DNA of 15,205 bases from NCBI GenBank assembly GCA_946626395.1, contig CAMOUF010000010.1, forward strand, positions 1 to 15,205, in the 5' to 3' direction. Position numbers and translations under genes: made by a program. Numbering within the stretch: the stretch's first letter is position 1; each line of letters starts with the position of its first letter. The stretch comes from an uncultured Clostridia bacterium. GTDB lineage: Bacteria; Bacillota; Clostridia; Christensenellales; Aristaeellaceae. The notes beneath the pieces are model-generated. The model worked only from the letters and a program-made list of their open reading frames with translations. It was not told the DNA's origin and ran no database searches. This document shows, in pieces, positions 13,341-15,205 of this stretch.

Positions 13341-15205
13341 TATTTTTCCTCCTTCTTCTTCATGCTGCTTACCAGGTACAGCGCGCAGCTGAGCACGCCC
13401 AGACCCAGGAAGCCGTATTCAGCGGCCTTCATGGCGGTTTCCCACCAGGGAGTGACCTTTTCAAAGCTCACGGAAGCCACTTCGCTGTTGGCGAAAGCGT
13501 ACAGCTGATACTTCATGGCTTCGCGGGCCAGGGTCACAAAGCCGGGGTTCTGCTGCACCAGTTCGGGGGTCATGTAGTTCCAGGTGGCCTGCACCTGCTG
13601 CATGGTTTCGTTGGTGGAGAAGTCGGCGATCTGGGTCACGCCGGAGGCGATGATCATTTCGGGACGGAAGTAACCGGCGGAGTTCATCATGTCGGTGGAC
13701 ATGAGGCCCTTGAAGCCCCACTCGCCGCGCAGGATGTTCTTGAGCAGGCCGATGTGGCCGTTCACGGGGGTGGCGCCGATGCGGGAGAAGGAGGTCATGA
13801 TGCCCAAAGCGCCCTTGTCTTCATAAGCGCCCTGGAATGCGCGCAGCTCGTTTTCACGGGCTTTCTGCTCGGTCATGTAGGGGGCCACGCCGGAGCGCTG
13901 GGTCTCCTGGTCGTTGAAGGCGAAGTGCTTGGGCCCGATGATGACGCCGTACTTGAGGCTGCCCTCGATGACGGCGGCGCACATCACGTTGCTGAGCATG
14001 GCGTCTTCGGAGTAGTATTCAAAGTTACGGCCGTTCCAGGCGGAGCGGTGGGTGTTGGCCGCCGCGCCCCAGATGGACCAGTTGCCGCTCATGAGGCCGT
14101 CGTTGCCCAGCAGTTCGCCCCAGGCCTTGATCAGGTCCTTGTTCCAGGTGGAGGCCATCAGGGTTTCATTGGCCATGGTGCCCATATTGAAGCCGGCGTT
14201 CTTGTCGTCGGCATAGCTGCCCCGGCCGGAGAGACGGGAGCCGAAGCCGTTGGGGCCGTCGTTCTGATACACCACGGGATTTTCGATTTCGGGGATGTAG
14301 TCGGAAGCGGAGCCGCCCTTGGCCAGCTTGGCGATCAGGGTGTTCACGGGAATCTGCTTGACCAGCTGGTCATACCGGGCGTCGTTGATATCGGTCACGC
14401 CCGCCAGATCCTTGAGCTTCAGGGAACCGGCGATGCCCTTGGTCATTTCATCGTCGCTCACCTTGCCGTCATAGGGCATCTGGTACACTTCGTTGGTCAG
14501 GGCCTGAATCCATTCCTTGTTTTCGCCGTCCACGGTCAGATCGTTATAGGTCTTGGGGAAGGTGCCCGCCCAATCCTGACGGGACAGGTAAGTGGCATAG
14601 CCGGGCTTATAGTAGTTGATATCGGCGTTGGCCAGCTGGTTCACCACTTCGGTGCCGTTGGCGGACTTGGCGAAGGTGGTTTCATCCACCGTGCCTTCCG
14701 CGCCGATGCCCAGGGCCTTGGCATTGGCGGCGATGGCGTCTTCAATGCTCACGCCCTGGCCTGCCAGCACGTTGTTCACGGCTTCATGCGCGCCGTTGCC
14801 GATGGCGAAGTAATAATCGCCGCCGTCCAGAATCCAGCCGCCCTTGCCGTCCTTAGCGGTGGAATCCCAGGAAGCCATGTATTTGCCGTCCACGGTGATG
14901 GTCACGGTTTCAGAAGCGCCGGGGGCCAGCTCCTGGGTCTTTTCCATGCCCAGCAGCTGAATGGCGGCCTTTTCCACATTGTGGGCCTTGTCGTATTCGG
15001 TGTAGGGGGTCTGCACGTAGAGCTGGGCCACGTCCTTGCCTGCCACAGCGCCGGTGTTGGTCACGGTGACTTTGGCGGTCACCTTTGCGCCGTCGAAGGT
15101 CACTTCGTCCAGGGTCTGGGTGAAGGTGGTATAGCTCATGCCGAAGCCAAAGGGCCAGGACACTTCTTTGTCATAGTTCCATTCTTCCGCGCCGTCCACC
15201 GCGCC
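13340..15205 (-). CDS. GH3 beta-glucosidase-like enzyme with reversed domain order and C-terminal anchor, 5' end outside window
   Basis: The 621 visible residues begin inside the gene; the first GTG in view (15199) is internal. Usual GH3 enzymes run barrel, alpha/beta sandwich, fibronectin-like domain. Here the end of the sandwich domain (SWPFGFGMSYTTF) comes first. A fibronectin-like domain follows to about DNA 14790. The TIM barrel comes last, with GPKHFAFNDQET for substrate binding and GFKGLMSTDMM carrying the probable nucleophile Asp (codon 13691-13693). This swapped order is known from Butyrivibrio fibrisolvens and Ruminococcus albus beta-glucosidases. The acid/base residue should be in the unseen part. 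A single membrane helix (YGFLGLGVLSCALYLVSS) and a KKKEEK tail end the protein, so it is tethered. Exact specificity within GH3 (glucosidase, xylosidase, glucosaminidase) cannot be told; the next gene overlaps its stop codon. Confidence 0.92.
   Translation of the reverse strand, partial: GAVDGAEEWNYDKEVSWPFGFGMSYTTFTQTLDEVTFDGAKVTAKVTVTNTGAVAGKDVAQLYVQTPYTEYDKAHNVEKAAIQLLGMEKTQELAPGASETVTITVDGKYMASWDSTAKDGKGGWILDGGDYYFAIGNGAHEAVNNVLAGQGVSIEDAIAANAKALGIGAEGTVDETTFAKSANGTEVVNQLANADINYYKPGYATYLSRQDWAGTFPKTYNDLTVDGENKEWIQALTNEVYQMPYDGKVSDDEMTKGIAGSLKLKDLAGVTDINDARYDQLVKQIPVNTLIAKLAKGGSASDYIPEIENPVVYQNDGPNGFGSRLSGRGSYADDKNAGFNMGTMANETLMASTWNKDLIKAWGELLGNDGLMSGNWSIWGAAANTHRSAWNGRNFEYYSEDAMLSNVMCAAVIEGSLKYGVIIGPKHFAFNDQETQRSGVAPYMTEQKARENELRAFQGAYEDKGALGIMTSFSRIGATPVNGHIGLLKNILRGEWGFKGLMSTDMMNSAGYFRPEMIIASGVTQIADFSTNETMQQVQATWNYMTPELVQQNPGFVTLAREAMKYQLYAFANSEVASVSFEKVTPWWETAMKAAEYGFLGLGVLSCALYLVSSMKKKEEK

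Overview
The window looks like chromosomal DNA from a high-GC anaerobic Clostridia (Bacillota), probably a gut or rumen plant-fibre degrader. This is inferred from gene content: several glycosidases, a GPH-type sugar symporter, a domain-swapped GH3 enzyme of the Ruminococcus/Butyrivibrio type and strong AGGAGG ribosome binding sites. The high-GC third-codon usage also produces very long spurious antisense frames. No rRNA, tRNA, insertion sequence, CRISPR array or phage gene was seen.

Layout. Positions 1-2352 (minus) hold most of a SWIM/SNF2 helicase whose C-terminal lobe lies beyond the window. Positions 2645-4704 (minus) hold a GH27 alpha-galactosidase-like enzyme and, upstream, a protein that looks like two fused rhamnose-mutarotase-like domains. 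A good promoter sits at 4744-4772. The GH27 gene is bracketed by two oppositely oriented copies of a heptanucleotide repeat element (2522-2641 and 3942-4027). Positions 4988-6130 hold the only plus-strand gene: a membrane-anchored VanY-like (M15B) protein with the zinc-ligand positions replaced, preceded by a near-consensus promoter and followed by a clear terminator. Positions 6325-7910 (minus) hold an AlgI/DltB-type MBOAT acyltransferase translationally coupled to a 75-residue membrane protein. Positions 7993-9795 (minus) hold a GPH sugar:cation symporter with a charged C-terminal tail. Positions 9796-10177 are a gene-free region with regulatory-looking repeats and a possible structured RNA. 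Positions 10178-12730 (minus) hold a cytoplasmic GH78 alpha-L-rhamnosidase. Positions 12855-15205 (minus) hold a four-helix membrane protein coupled to a GH3 enzyme with reversed domain order and a C-terminal membrane anchor; its 5' end is outside the window.

How they fit together (inference). GH3 enzyme, GH78 rhamnosidase, GPH symporter, GH27 enzyme and mutarotase-like protein make a coherent set for taking up and dismantling rhamnose- and galactose- or arabinopyranose-bearing plant glycans or glycosides. GH78 and GH27 have no signal peptide, so they would act on imported oligosaccharides. The MBOAT pair and the VanY-like protein belong to envelope biology, and the helicase to DNA or RNA transactions. 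The most unusual items are the catalytically dead-looking VanY homologue, the repeat-bracketed GH27 gene, the possible RNA at 10007-10173 and the membrane-tethered swapped GH3 with its coupled partner.
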